A stretch of 58,166 nucleotides of DNA from the NCBI GenBank assembly GCA_035998445.1, contig DASYHQ010000049.1, forward strand, positions 1 through 58,166. The letters are read 5' to 3'. This document shows, piece after piece, positions 19,374 to 28,384 of the stretch. This stretch comes from Tepidisphaeraceae bacterium. GTDB taxonomy: Bacteria > Planctomycetota > Phycisphaerae > Tepidisphaerales > Tepidisphaeraceae. The translations under genes were made by a program, and so were the position numbers. Every line of letters starts with the position of its first letter. Position 1 is the first letter of the stretch. The notes under the pieces were generated by a model. That model did not search any database. It was not told the origin of the DNA and was given only the letters and a program-made list of their open reading frames with translations.

Positions 19374-19900
19374 CTACTCGAACACGAGGCAGACCTTGCC
19401 TGTCTGTCCTTCGTCCGCTAGTTGATAAGCGCGTGCGGCCTCACTAATAGGCAGCCGGTCGGTGCAGGTGATATCTGGATGGACGCCCCAACGGTCCAGA
19501 TGCTCCACGAGATCTTCCATGTGCTTCAACGAGGTCACGCAAGAACCATACGGCGTGATCTGCTGATGCATGAGCAACTGAGACACGTCGAAGGACACGG
19601 TGTTCCCCTCGCCGACGAAACCACACCGACCCCATTGGCGTGTCCCCTGCAGCGCAAGCAGGCGCGCGGACGGAACCCCGCTACAGTCGATGCTCACCTC
19701 ACATCAGCGGTTCGCGGTGACGTCCATGATGCTTCGCAGGGCCTGACCGTCAGCGTAAAACGTGTAGTCGCACAGGCCCAGGCCCTCAGCAAGCCTCCGC
19801 CGCGCTGGCGAGATGTCGATGCCGATGATCGCCCGCGCGCCCTTGGCCTTGCCTAACTGCGCTGCAGCCAGGCCGACGGGCCCGAGTCCGGTGATAGGCA
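19374..19900 (-). pseudogene. Zinc-type alcohol dehydrogenase, catalytic N-terminus lost and TGA inside
   Basis: The minus strand encodes the Rossmann and C-terminal parts of a medium-chain dehydrogenase: PITGLGPVGLAAAQLGKAKG (NAD-binding GLGPVG), GIDISPARRRLAEGLG, and then [20 protein letters not shown]. An in-frame TGA (complement of 19704-19706) separates the two halves in the same frame, between VTANR and [10 protein letters not shown]. The N-terminal zinc-binding domain is not upstream; a piece of it lies inverted at 19908-20024. Intact members have about 340 residues. The gene is dead unless TGA is read through. Confidence 0.8.
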
Positions 19901-19907
19901 ATCGGTC

Positions 19908-20024
19908 ATGGGCGACCGGGTCATCGTCTACCACATCAACGGGTGCGGCGTGTGCGAGGACTGTCGCCACGGGTACATGATCTCGTGCTGCCCCGAATGC
20001 GGCACACTCGTCGCCAACACGTAG
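19908..20024 (+). pseudogene. Inverted N-terminal piece of an alcohol dehydrogenase
   Basis: The plus strand encodes GDRVIVYHINGCGVCEDCR, the GD-R-V and structural-zinc cysteine region of zinc alcohol dehydrogenases, then breaks off after HGYMISC into an unrelated tail (CPECGTLVANT) and a stop. It is adjacent to, and in opposite orientation from, the C-terminal part of an alcohol dehydrogenase. The simplest history is an inversion inside one gene. It ends 13 bp before repeat copy 2. Confidence 0.7.
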
Positions 20025-20036
20025 CTCGTGTCATCG

Positions 20037-20345
20037 CCCCACTACTTTTCGCAGAGGGTCACGCTCGGGGTCCATTCCCGACGCGGTTGTTAACTGGCAG
20101 CCCAAGATAGAGTGGAGAGTCTGAGAGTTCTTGCGCTAAGGCGGCCGCGGTCGTCAAAACGAGCCACGTCCCGTCCCCTCTCCCCTACCCTCTCTCATCC
20201 GCCCCATCACGGAAACACCGCAAAACCAGCCCGAAAACGAGCGAACCCTGTTAATTGGAATTAACAGGGTTCGCGATAAACTATATAACGACTTGACAGA
20301 AGAAGTTATGAAGATACCCGTGCCTGACCATCCTCGAACTTTCTC
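20037..20345. repeat. Dispersed hairpin repeat, copy 2
   Basis: Full-length copy of the family. The hairpin arms are 20241-20254 and 20261-20274; here the loop is TTGGAA, which lets the stem extend by AATT. The left block has GACGCGGTTGTTAACTGG near 20077, the middle GAGAGT, and the right block GATAAACTATATAAC, TTGACAG and AAGTTATGAAGATACCCG, all shared with copy 3. It lies between the dehydrogenase remnant and the 3' end of the GH4 gene, about 10 bp from the GH4 stop. Confidence 0.88.
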
Positions 20346-20354
20346 TGCCAACAG

Positions 20355-21890
20355 TCACTGAAATCCAGGAAGATAATCGGCTTCCGCATCGAATAGTTCC
20401 AGCGTCATCTGACGGATCTCGCGGGTGGTCATCACCGCTTGCGTCAGCGGGTCGAGCAGCAGCGCGTGGACGGCAGCGTCCTTGCTCTTCTCGATGCAGG
20501 CGGTGGCGGCCAAGTCAAAGTATGCCATCTGGCTGTGGCACACGTGAGCCATCTGCGCCGGCAATGCACCATATCGTGTCGGGTTGATGCCGTTGCGGTC
20601 GACCATGCACGCCACCTCCACCGCCCCGTCGCCCGGCAGGTTGGTGATGAGCCTCCCGCCCTCGCCGCTGCCGCGACGGCCGGGCCGTTCGCTGTTGTTC
20701 ATCACGTTGCCGTGGATGCGGATCGGCGAATCCTTCTCACGCGCCTCGATGATCCAGCTGGCGTACTCCCACGACCGCTTCAGCTCGATCGATTCCTCGC
20801 CGCGGAGCAGGCGCATCCGTTGTTCGTCAGCACGTTTTCGCCAAGTGGGCCAGTTGCTCGCATAGAACCGGCTGCCGCCGTGATAGGCGGTGCGCAGCAG
20901 CTTGCGGCCCTCGTCGCTCTTACGGTAGTACGGCAGGTATTCCGACAGGTGGGCGGACGATTCCGTGATGTACGCCCCGAAGTGCATGCACATGTCCTTG
21001 CGCACGAGGTCGCCGTGCTTCCACTGCTGCCCCTGGATCGCATCCTCCCAGTGCCAGCTGGCATCTGTTTTATAGGGGGCAAGACCGGCCTCGGATTCCT
21101 TGATCCCTTCTTCGATCTCAAGGGCAAATCGCTGATACAGGACCTTCTTGTACAAGTTAGCGCCCTTGTGCTTTAACGTCGTGAACCACGCGAGGTGATT
21201 CACGCCCGCACACTCCCACTCCATCTCGTCGTACGGCACGCCCGCGTATTCCGCCAGCAGGTGGCTTGTGCCCTGCACGCTGTGGCACAGTCCCACGACC
21301 GGCACCTCGGGCACCGCGCGGCCGGCGGCCAGCACGAGCATGCTCATGGGGTTCGTGTAGTTCAGCATAATGGCGTCGGGGCACAGCTCGCGCATGTCGC
21401 GCAGGATGTCGAGGAAGACCGGGACGGTGCGCAGGCCCTTGAAGAGCCCGCCGGGCCCGAGCGTGTCGCCGATGCACTGGTCGACGCCGTACCGCAGCGG
21501 GATGTCGTTGTCGAACGCCACGCAGGCGACGCCGCTCACCTCGACGCAGCAGACGGCGTACGTCGTGCCGGGCAGCACCTCGCGCCGGTTCGTGCTGGCC
21601 CGCACGGTCCAGCCGTCGGCGCGACCGCAGTTTTCGATCAACCGGGCGATTACCTGGTGCATCGTCGAGAGTCGATCTTCGTCCACGTCCACGAGGCGGA
21701 TCTCGCCGCGCTCGGCGCCGGGCATCAGCAACACGTCGCGGCAAAGCGTCGGGCAGAACCCGGACCCCGCGCCGAGGAACGTGACGTGAACCGGGCGTTG
21801 GAACGTCCCGCGCAACCCTTCCTGTGAGTCCGCTGATTTCGTGTGGGCTCGGTGGCCCGCTTCGGTTTCTTCGAGCAGTTCGACCGCCAT
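20355..21890 (-). CDS. GH4-family NAD-dependent alpha-glycosidase (alpha-galactosidase/alpha-glucosidase type)
   Basis: 511 residues, cytoplasmic. VTFLGAGSGF near residue 36 is the NAD-binding glycine-rich loop, GLFKGLRTVPVFLDI and MLNYTNPMSMLV are GH4 landmarks, Cys202 in CHSVQGTS and His232 in GVNHLAWF are the expected Mn-binding residues. GH4 enzymes cleave alpha- or beta-glycosides by an oxidation-elimination mechanism using NAD and Mn. The CHSVQGT form is typical of the alpha-galactosidase/alpha-glucosidase branch rather than 6-phospho-glycosidases. The start is uncertain: about 34 extra residues precede the NAD domain. It is the last gene of the pseudopilin-GH39-like-GH4 run, 48 nt after the GH39-like gene. 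Confidence 0.9.
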   Translation of the reverse strand: MAVELLEETEAGHRAHTKSADSQEGLRGTFQRPVHVTFLGAGSGFCPTLCRDVLLMPGAERGEIRLVDVDEDRLSTMHQVIARLIENCGRADGWTVRASTNRREVLPGTTYAVCCVEVSGVACVAFDNDIPLRYGVDQCIGDTLGPGGLFKGLRTVPVFLDILRDMRELCPDAIMLNYTNPMSMLVLAAGRAVPEVPVVGLCHSVQGTSHLLAEYAGVPYDEMEWECAGVNHLAWFTTLKHKGANLYKKVLYQRFALEIEEGIKESEAGLAPYKTDASWHWEDAIQGQQWKHGDLVRKDMCMHFGAYITESSAHLSEYLPYYRKSDEGRKLLRTAYHGGSRFYASNWPTWRKRADEQRMRLLRGEESIELKRSWEYASWIIEAREKDSPIRIHGNVMNNSERPGRRGSGEGGRLITNLPGDGAVEVACMVDRNGINPTRYGALPAQMAHVCHSQMAYFDLAATACIEKSKDAAVHALLLDPLTQAVMTTREIRQMTLELFDAEADYLPGFQ

Positions 21891-21938
21891 GAGTAGTAGG
21901 CTCCGTTTCGTTGAGACGGGATCACTGAGATCCCTGTG

Positions 21939-24900
21939 CTATTGTTGAACGAGATAGATGGGTTCCGGAGCCACTTGGATCGCGTTCCCGGCGATCGGGT
22001 TGCCCAAGACGTCCAGGGCCGCGTAGCCCTGGGGCACGTTGAGCGTGCGCGGTGTCGGGTCAGCGCTCCAGCAGACCTGCACGAGCTTCCCGTCCGTCTG
22101 GCGGAACGCGTGCGCGTCGATCCCCTCGCTCGGCTGCGCGTAGCCGGCGTACGCGGCACCATCCACGAGGCTTGCCAGTACCGCGCGGGCCGCGACGGCA
22201 GGTTTGATGCTGCGGTCGTGCTCCATCATCATGTGCGTGCCCGCGCGGTGCTCCGGGTCGCCATGCATCGTGTAGAGGAAGAACTTGCGCACGCCGCTTG
22301 CGAGGTGCGCGACGTCGATCTGGATTAGCGGCGTCATCTGAAAGCGAGCGGCCGATGCGTCCTCACCGTACCACGACAAGTAGTTGTTCGGGCCGCCCTC
22401 GGTGTCCCACAAGGGTTTCGGGGTGCCATGCCGCGCTTGCACCTCATTGATTGAGTCGGCGTACATGCCGAACTGGGTCTTCGCGCCGCTCTGCAGGCGG
22501 TTGCCGTACCCATGGAACGAGATAAAGTCGTAGTACTCGGGCCCCGCCGTGCGCAGGACGCGGTCGAGCCACGGCACGTCGTGGGCCGGCCCACAGACGC
22601 CGATCAGCGTCACCTGCGGGTTGGCCTGACGCGCCGCGATCGAAGCTCGGCGCATCAGATCGGCATACTCCTCAGGCGTGCCGTTGGGGAAGAACGCGTC
22701 GCGCGGGCCGTTGATGTACGGCTCGTTCCAGATCTCCCACGTTTCGATCCAAGGCTTGTAGTGCTCGACCGTTCGGCTCACGTACTGTTCCCAGCGCTCC
22801 GCGGCACCGGGCGCGTCTGGCTTGTTCCAATTCGAGAAGTATCCCCGCGAAGCGACGGGATTCGCGCTCGCCCAACCCGGCGCACCACCGAGCATGCCGA
22901 GCACGTGCAGTCCTGCCTCGCGTGCCGCCTTGACACCGTCGTCGTTGAAGTTCCATCGGTCGCGCGTCGGCTCCACCGTACCCCAGGTGCTGGCGGACGT
23001 GCCGTCGTGCATGCGAACCCAACGCGCGCCCACGGCCCGGGCGATCGTGAACTTCTCCGGTTGAAAGTCGATGTGCGTGCCGAAGTAAGATGCCTTGGCT
23101 TGCTCGGGCGTTAGTTCGCGCGGCTTGGGTAGACGGGCGAAGATGCATTCCGTCTCGCTAGACAGTGCCTTGCCAGTCGCATCGACGATGGTGGCGCGGA
23201 TCTTGAACACGCCGCGAGGCGCCGCGGGGTCGGGCTGTACCGTGAGCGGTGACGTCGTTGGCAACGCGACCGGCGGCAGGTCGGTCCAACGGCCGGACAG
23301 ATCGCTTACCTTCCACTGCAGCTTTGCGCCTTGGGGCAACGGCTTGCCATCACATCCGATCGCGTTCACTTCGAACGGCGCCGGCTCGCCGTCGAACACG
23401 ATGCTGCCGGGTCTCGGGACGCTCAAACTCACCTCGGCGGGAAACGCGGGCCGATAGGCAGCCGTGGCATTTGCCCCTTCCTCAAGCGAAGCGGCGTCGA
23501 GCCAGAACGTGACTGGCCCGCCGACGTCCCGTGCCACGCAGCGGATGCGTAAGCGCGTCTGCGTCCCAAGCTGTGCGATGCCCGAGACCGTGTAGCGTTT
23601 CCAGTCCGTCCCGACTTGCACGTCCTGCGTCGCGCTGGTGTCGTCGAGCGAGACGGTGACCGTCATCGGTCGGTCGGCCTTCAACGCGACCGACGCCGTA
23701 TAGGTCTGACCGAATGAGACGGTCGTCAACGACGACGTGAAGAATGCAACCGACCAGTCGTCGATCGTGACGGCCACCGACTGCTTACCCTCGGCAGCCG
23801 TCTGTGGATCGATTCGACCTCGCGGGTCGCGATGTGCCTTCGTCGCCCATAAGGGCGCGTTGTCGAACCCCCCCACTCGGACGTGCCAACCGTCGGACAG
23901 CCCGGCCTCGAAGGAGCTGTTGGCGAACAAGTTTCCTTGCCGCATTGTCTGTGAGGAACTCGTTACGTTGGTCACATCGGCGAATTTGACGTCGTCGATC
24001 CAATAGGTGCCTGGCTCGCTTGGGACGAAGAGGACGCGTGCCTCGACGTCGACCGGCACGCGAGCGTACAGCTCGTATCGGTGCCATTCGGGCGAGATGC
24101 GGATCTGCGCGCGCCCGTAGATCGCATAAGGGGCGCCCGCCTGTCGGAGGAACAGTTCGCCACCGATGTTGGTGGCCGAGCGTAGTTCGGCCGAGAGGTG
24201 ATAAACGTGCCCCTTCCGCAGCGAAACCGTCTGGCTCAGTTGCGGGGCACCTTGTCCGATCGACCGCACCTCCATTCGCTGGGCCGACTGGCCCGCTTGC
24301 GCGTTGGCCGTCTCGCGGGCATAGGCGATGGAGACCTCGGCCCAGGCCGAGTCGTCATTCCATCCAGCCGCGATCTCGCCATCGATCTGCGCCTTCGACG
24401 TCGACGTGCTCGCTGGCACGAGCACATAGTTCCCCTCGAAGCCTCCGTTCTCGAACGCCGGATCTTGTCGACCGGCGGCGACCGCCCCGTCCGCCGCACC
24501 CACGTCGCCCGCGGGTGTGACGGCCTTTGGGTCTGGCGACCTCGGCTCCGCCGCCGCCCCTGGCGGTACGACGCGTATCGCACCGGCGGGCGCGTTGTCC
24601 TTTGTCGTCACCGCGACCGTCAGGTCGGTAAGATCGAACGTCCCACCAGCGTTGATGAAGCCGGGCCAGAACTTGAGGTACGCGGCACCGGCCGGCACGT
24701 CGCAACTGGAGCGAAGGTCGGACCATGCGGGCGACGCCTGCTCGAACTTCGGCCAGTCCTTGTAGACGTCGATCGTCTTGCCGTCCTTATCAAGGAAGTC
24801 ATAGCGGAATTCGAACGAACCCGCCTCGTCGGCCTTGGTCTTCAATTCGGGAACGCGCGCGCGGACGCCGACCTTTACCGTCTGCCATGCAGGGGTAACC

Positions 24901-25163
24901 TCGATGTGGCACTCGGGCGTCACGTAACCCACGTGCGGCCAGTCACAATGAAGAAACCGCGTGCCGGCCTCCTCCTTCACCGTGATTGCGGCCTTGAGGT
25001 AGTCGGGTATGCGCCAGCCTTCGGGCATCCCGTCGGACGCCGCCTTGACGAAGCGCCCTTCGGGAAATGCATCCCCGGCATCGGCTGCTAGACTTGTGGG
25101 AAGGTGGTTGGGGCTGCCAACACAGCACAATATGACAAGCGCAAGACGTGCTAGACGATTCAC
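21939..25163 (-). CDS. Secreted GH39-like clan GH-A hydrolase with CBM4/9-like domains
   Basis: 1074 residues from GTG at 25163, preceded by AGGAAGG at a 7-nt distance and followed directly by a signal peptide (LARLALVILCCVG). After an N-terminal beta domain come two CBM4/9-like modules (FENGGFEGNYV near residue 240; GNLFANSSFEAGLSDGWHV near 405). A catalytic TIM barrel starts near residue 720 (YFGTHIDFQPEKF). WEIWNEP gives the acid/base Glu814 and LWDTEGG the nucleophile Glu922, as in GH39 and related clan A families. The enzyme is exported and glycan-binding; specificity is open. It is transcribed between a pseudopilin gene and the GH4 gene, which fits outside cleavage followed by intracellular hydrolysis. 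Confidence 0.88.
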   Translation of the reverse strand: MNRLARLALVILCCVGSPNHLPTSLAADAGDAFPEGRFVKAASDGMPEGWRIPDYLKAAITVKEEAGTRFLHCDWPHVGYVTPECHIEVTPAWQTVKVGVRARVPELKTKADEAGSFEFRYDFLDKDGKTIDVYKDWPKFEQASPAWSDLRSSCDVPAGAAYLKFWPGFINAGGTFDLTDLTVAVTTKDNAPAGAIRVVPPGAAAEPRSPDPKAVTPAGDVGAADGAVAAGRQDPAFENGGFEGNYVLVPASTSTSKAQIDGEIAAGWNDDSAWAEVSIAYARETANAQAGQSAQRMEVRSIGQGAPQLSQTVSLRKGHVYHLSAELRSATNIGGELFLRQAGAPYAIYGRAQIRISPEWHRYELYARVPVDVEARVLFVPSEPGTYWIDDVKFADVTNVTSSSQTMRQGNLFANSSFEAGLSDGWHVRVGGFDNAPLWATKAHRDPRGRIDPQTAAEGKQSVAVTIDDWSVAFFTSSLTTVSFGQTYTASVALKADRPMTVTVSLDDTSATQDVQVGTDWKRYTVSGIAQLGTQTRLRIRCVARDVGGPVTFWLDAASLEEGANATAAYRPAFPAEVSLSVPRPGSIVFDGEPAPFEVNAIGCDGKPLPQGAKLQWKVSDLSGRWTDLPPVALPTTSPLTVQPDPAAPRGVFKIRATIVDATGKALSSETECIFARLPKPRELTPEQAKASYFGTHIDFQPEKFTIARAVGARWVRMHDGTSASTWGTVEPTRDRWNFNDDGVKAAREAGLHVLGMLGGAPGWASANPVASRGYFSNWNKPDAPGAAERWEQYVSRTVEHYKPWIETWEIWNEPYINGPRDAFFPNGTPEEYADLMRRASIAARQANPQVTLIGVCGPAHDVPWLDRVLRTAGPEYYDFISFHGYGNRLQSGAKTQFGMYADSINEVQARHGTPKPLWDTEGGPNNYLSWYGEDASAARFQMTPLIQIDVAHLASGVRKFFLYTMHGDPEHRAGTHMMMEHDRSIKPAVAARAVLASLVDGAAYAGYAQPSEGIDAHAFRQTDGKLVQVCWSADPTPRTLNVPQGYAALDVLGNPIAGNAIQVAPEPIYLVQQ

Positions 25164-25289
25164 GAGGGATCCTTCCTGAAACTTCGGTAACAGACAATGA
25201 GGGGTTGCGGATAGGGGGCCGCGAGTTTGGTTGATCACGACCCCGGGGCCGTCGTGAGGCCGTACACCCTTCGAACCCGACTGGCCGAT

Positions 25290-25967
25290 CTACGGGGTGA
25301 TCCAAGTCCGGTTGTGCGGCTGCCAGGGCATCTCGAAGTACGCGTTGCCGAGCCACAGCTTCGGCGTCTTCGCGGAGACGTCGGTAAGCTCGACGTGGGC
25401 GTCGTAATAGGCGATGTTCGTCTTCTTACTGTGCCGCAACGTTAGGCCGTTCGGTGCGGGATTGGGCCAAAGCTCCTCGCCCTTATCAAAGTCGGCGGCG
25501 AAGATGACCTGTCCCTTGAGCTGACCGATCTTCCACCAGTGCGAGACCATGTAATACTTCTCGTTGCCGGGGCTGGCGGGGGTGGCGTTGGGGTAACGGA
25601 AGTCGGGGTTGATCGACTGATTCTTAGCGTAGCTGCTCTCGTTCTCGTTGGCCGACGGGCAGGTGAACACCTTGCTGATCGGGTCGCTGGAATCCTTCTT
25701 ACCCATGTACAGCTTCGACAACGCCTCGCGCCACTTCCACATCGGCTCGGGGAGCCACGTGGCGATCACGTACCCTCGGTTATCGTTCGCGTATAGCATG
25801 TTCGCCTGCATGATCTGCCTGAGGTTGCTGGCGCACGCGACGGTGTTCGCCGACTGACGCGCCTTGTTCAGCGCGGGCAGGAGCATTGATATCAACAATG
25901 CGATGATCCCAACCACGACTAATAGTTCGACGAGCGTGAACCCACGCAATAAACGCAGACGAGACAT
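25290..25967 (-). CDS. Prepilin-like protein with degenerate H-X9-DG motif
   Basis: 225 residues. GGAG lies 6 nt before the [26 protein letters not shown] is a clear prepilin signal and helix, followed by [20 protein letters not shown]. The C-terminal motif is [12 protein letters not shown]: spacing is kept but Gly is replaced by Ala. It is the first gene of the minus-strand run with the GH39-like and GH4 enzymes (126 nt gap) and is divergent from a LacI gene across a region with paired operator-like sites. Confidence 0.87.
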   Translation of the reverse strand: MSRLRLLRGFTLVELLVVVGIIALLISMLLPALNKARQSANTVACASNLRQIMQANMLYANDNRGYVIATWLPEPMWKWREALSKLYMGKKDSSDPISKVFTCPSANENESSYAKNQSINPDFRYPNATPASPGNEKYYMVSHWWKIGQLKGQVIFAADFDKGEELWPNPAPNGLTLRHSKKTNIAYYDAHVELTDVSAKTPKLWLGNAYFEMPWQPHNRTWITP

Positions 25968-25994
25968 AACTACTCCAATTCGCCGCCACCGATG

Positions 25995-26009
25995 TGTTAC
26001 CGGTTAACG
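25995..26009. promoter_or_regulatory. Operator-like site B1 (LacI type)
   Basis: TGTTACCGGTTAACG contains the near-palindrome GTTACCGGTTAAC (10 of 13 positions symmetric). It matches the reverse complement of 26087-26101 in 13 of 15 positions, with centres 92 bp apart. It lies about 28 bp upstream of the pseudopilin start on the minus strand. Confidence 0.6.
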
Positions 26010-26086
26010 TATACCCCATAATCCGTAAAATGCCAGCCCAATGACGGAATATTTTGAGGTTTGACACGCGTGCATTTATGAGCGAT

Positions 26087-26101
26087 AGTTAATCGGTAAC
26101 A
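26087..26101. promoter_or_regulatory. Operator-like site B2 (LacI type)
   Basis: AGTTAATCGGTAACA is the inverted partner of site B1. It ends 37 bp before the LacI ATG at 26139. The pair flanks the shared promoter region of the divergent LacI and pseudopilin genes. Confidence 0.6.
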
Positions 26102-26138
26102 TATTAGTGGCTGGTTGGCCGCCTGGAGAGGCTGTGGA

Positions 26139-27215
26139 ATGGTTGGGCAACGACCGAGTATCCATTTGATCGCCAAACGCGCTGGCGTGTCGGCCGTCAC
26201 GGTGTCGCGCGTGCTGAACGGCAAGATCAAGGGCAGCCGCCCTGGCAGCGCGCAGCGGATCGCCGAGATCCATCGTATCGCCGACGAGTTGGGCTACCGC
26301 CCAAACATATCCGCTCGCAACATGGCCAACGGGCGATTCAATTCGATCGGCTTGATCCGCGGGACGAACGACTGTACCTCGCACGACTTCGGCGGTCGCC
26401 TGACTTGGCACATCGAGCAGACGTTGAGCCGACGAGGCTTCGGCGTGTTGATTGGCACAATGGACGACCGGCAGCTCGACGACGTCGCGTACGTTCCGCA
26501 ATTGCTGCGCGAACTGTCCAGCGACGGACTGATCATCAACTACACGCACAACCTACCGCGACACATGGCGACGCTGATCGACGAGCACCGCTTGCCCGTC
26601 GTGTGGCCCAACAGCAAGCGTCGGTTCAACAGCGTTTACCCCGACGACCTCAACGCCGGCCGGCGGGCAACAGAACTGCTGCTGCGCATGGGGCACCAGC
26701 GCATCGCCTATGCAAGCACCGAGGCGGTCCCGTTCAGCGAACCTCACTACAGCAAGGTCGACCGCTTGGCCGGTTATCAGGCGGCGATGGCCGGGGCGGG
26801 TTTCTCGCCGCGGAACATCACCCTGCCGCAGCAGTGGCAACTGGCTGCGCCGCGGCTCGAGCAGTTGCTGACGGCATCGACGCCCGGCGACCGACCGACC
26901 GCGATCGTGGGTTATAGCTTTTTCGAGGGTGCCACTGCCATGCTCGCGGGCATGCGGGCTGGGCTGCGGGTGCCGCGCGACCTGTCGGTGGTCGGCATTG
27001 GGTCGTACGAGCCATCGGCCGTGGGAATCGCCATGACCATGCTGGAGATCCCGGTCCGCGAGATGGGCGAGGCCGCTGCGCAAATGTTGGTCGATCGGAT
27101 TGCAAACCCGACAGCCTCCGTGCCCTCAGTGTCCCTTCCATTCTCGCTTTTCGAGGGTGACACGGTCGGACCGTTGCCGCTCGCGCCCGAGGCGCCAGCG
27201 GGGATGGCACGTTAG
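26139..27215 (+). CDS. LacI-family transcriptional regulator
   Basis: 358 residues from ATG 26139, with GGAGAGG 8 nt upstream; a longer in-frame start at 26115 lacks a ribosome site. SIHLIAKRAGVSAVTVSRVLNGK is the canonical LacI helix-turn-helix, and LGYRPNISARNMANGR the hinge. The sensor domain includes HQRIAYAST and VPRDLSVVGIGSYEPS. It should respond to a sugar ligand and control the divergent pseudopilin-GH39-like-GH4 run and perhaps itself through sites B1/B2. A PEP-CTERM gene follows about 207 nt downstream in the same direction. Confidence 0.93.
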   Translation: MVGQRPSIHLIAKRAGVSAVTVSRVLNGKIKGSRPGSAQRIAEIHRIADELGYRPNISARNMANGRFNSIGLIRGTNDCTSHDFGGRLTWHIEQTLSRRGFGVLIGTMDDRQLDDVAYVPQLLRELSSDGLIINYTHNLPRHMATLIDEHRLPVVWPNSKRRFNSVYPDDLNAGRRATELLLRMGHQRIAYASTEAVPFSEPHYSKVDRLAGYQAAMAGAGFSPRNITLPQQWQLAAPRLEQLLTASTPGDRPTAIVGYSFFEGATAMLAGMRAGLRVPRDLSVVGIGSYEPSAVGIAMTMLEIPVREMGEAAAQMLVDRIANPTASVPSVSLPFSLFEGDTVGPLPLAPEAPAGMAR

Positions 27216-27384
27216 GTCACGGCGGCGGTGGCTGCCGCCCGGCCGCGCTAACGCGCGGTCGGGCGCGACGCAACCACGGACCGATCGTGAGGGCAGCGCG
27301 ACGATAGAACTTACGTCTACTCGACTGAGACGGCAGGGCCGATCATCCCTCGGAGGGATGGAGTAACGCACCGCTCGTACATCT

Positions 27385-27400
27385 GGTTACAATTGCAACC
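27385..27400. promoter_or_regulatory. Imperfect palindrome upstream of PEP-CTERM gene
   Basis: GGTTACAATTGCAACC has 8-nt half sites that match in 7 of 8 positions. It ends 22 bp before the ATG of the PEP-CTERM gene. It shares GTTAC with sites B1/B2 but not their centre, so the same LacI protein may not be the binder. Confidence 0.35.
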
Positions 27401-27422
27401 ATCGCACAAAGAAAGAGAAATT

Positions 27423-28256
27423 ATGCGTCATCCGTATGTCCGCAGCGCCATCGCGATCGTCGTTGCGACCGTGGCCACGACCGCAGCGGCCGCGCGCACC
27501 GCCGTCGTCAACTTGCAGTTCGGCGACCCCGAGCAGTCGCCCCGCTATACTGGCACGGGCGCGGCGCCCGACACGGGGACGACCTGGAACTTCTTCGGCG
27601 GCACCAGCCGTGGCGGCGACGGGCAAGCCTTCGGCGGGGGCGGTGGGGTGAACGACCTCGTCGACTCGACCGGCGCAACGACCACCGTCGACTTCTCGGC
27701 GTCGAGCGTCGGTTACTTCCTCTCGCCCTACCGAACCGGGTCGTCGTTTGGCATCGGCCCCAGCGGGGTTAGCGACGATGCGTACGACGCGCTGACGCGC
27801 AGCAGCCTTGAGTCGCCCGACCGCCCACGGACATTTAGCGTCGGTGGGCTACAGGTCAACGCGACGTACGCGCTCTACCTGTACGGCGCAGCGAACCACG
27901 ACCAGTACGAAGCGTTCGGCGGCAACGCCAAGTTCACGGTCGGCGCAGTCACGAAGTCCACTACCGGGGCGAACTACGCCCGGACGAGCCTCGTTGAGGG
28001 TCGCGATTACGTGCTGATCGAGGCGGTCAGCAACGCGAGCGGGGTCATCAACATTACAGTCGACCGCACCGACCTTGGCGTCGCAGACGTGAACGGCGTC
28101 CCGACCACGAACTCGCCTCAATCCCGCTGGACGTTCAACGCGCTGCAGATCGTCGACGTGCCGGCCCAGGTGCCCGAGCCCGGTGCAATCGGTGTCCTGC
28201 TGGTCGCAGGCTCGTCGGCGTTCCTTCGTCGGCGGCAACGCCACGCGTCCGCCTAG
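27423..28256 (+). CDS. PEP-CTERM exported protein
   Basis: 277 residues from ATG 27423, with the purine-rich AAAGAGAAA just upstream. The signal peptide (about 1-26) ends in AAAARTA. The body is a beta-rich domain with YFLSPYRTGSSFGIGPSG and VNATYALYLYGAANHDQYEAF, like other exported PEP-CTERM proteins that have no assigned function. The C-terminus VPEPGAIGVLLVAGSSAFLRRRQ has the PEP motif, a helix and the basic tail. It lies between the LacI gene and a GH29-like gene (128 nt downstream), all on the plus strand. Confidence 0.88.
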   Translation: MRHPYVRSAIAIVVATVATTAAAARTAVVNLQFGDPEQSPRYTGTGAAPDTGTTWNFFGGTSRGGDGQAFGGGGGVNDLVDSTGATTTVDFSASSVGYFLSPYRTGSSFGIGPSGVSDDAYDALTRSSLESPDRPRTFSVGGLQVNATYALYLYGAANHDQYEAFGGNAKFTVGAVTKSTTGANYARTSLVEGRDYVLIEAVSNASGVINITVDRTDLGVADVNGVPTTNSPQSRWTFNALQIVDVPAQVPEPGAIGVLLVAGSSAFLRRRQRHASA

Positions 28257-28384
28257 CGGTCGCGCAGCAACCCGTCACCTTATGCTCGACACGTGCGGGG
28301 CAGGAGAATTCTTGACCGCACGCATCCCAGATACAACGGTTCGGGCCCGCGGCTCACGGGACCGCCGCACCCTGTTTCAGAAAG

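Noticed and set aside
20154-20351. A minus-strand frame over the repeat with a sequence (LYSLSRTLLIP) also seen in copy 3
   Set aside because: The similarity follows from DNA conservation of the hairpin block; frames end at different places in the copies and copy 1 breaks it, so I do not call a conserved peptide.
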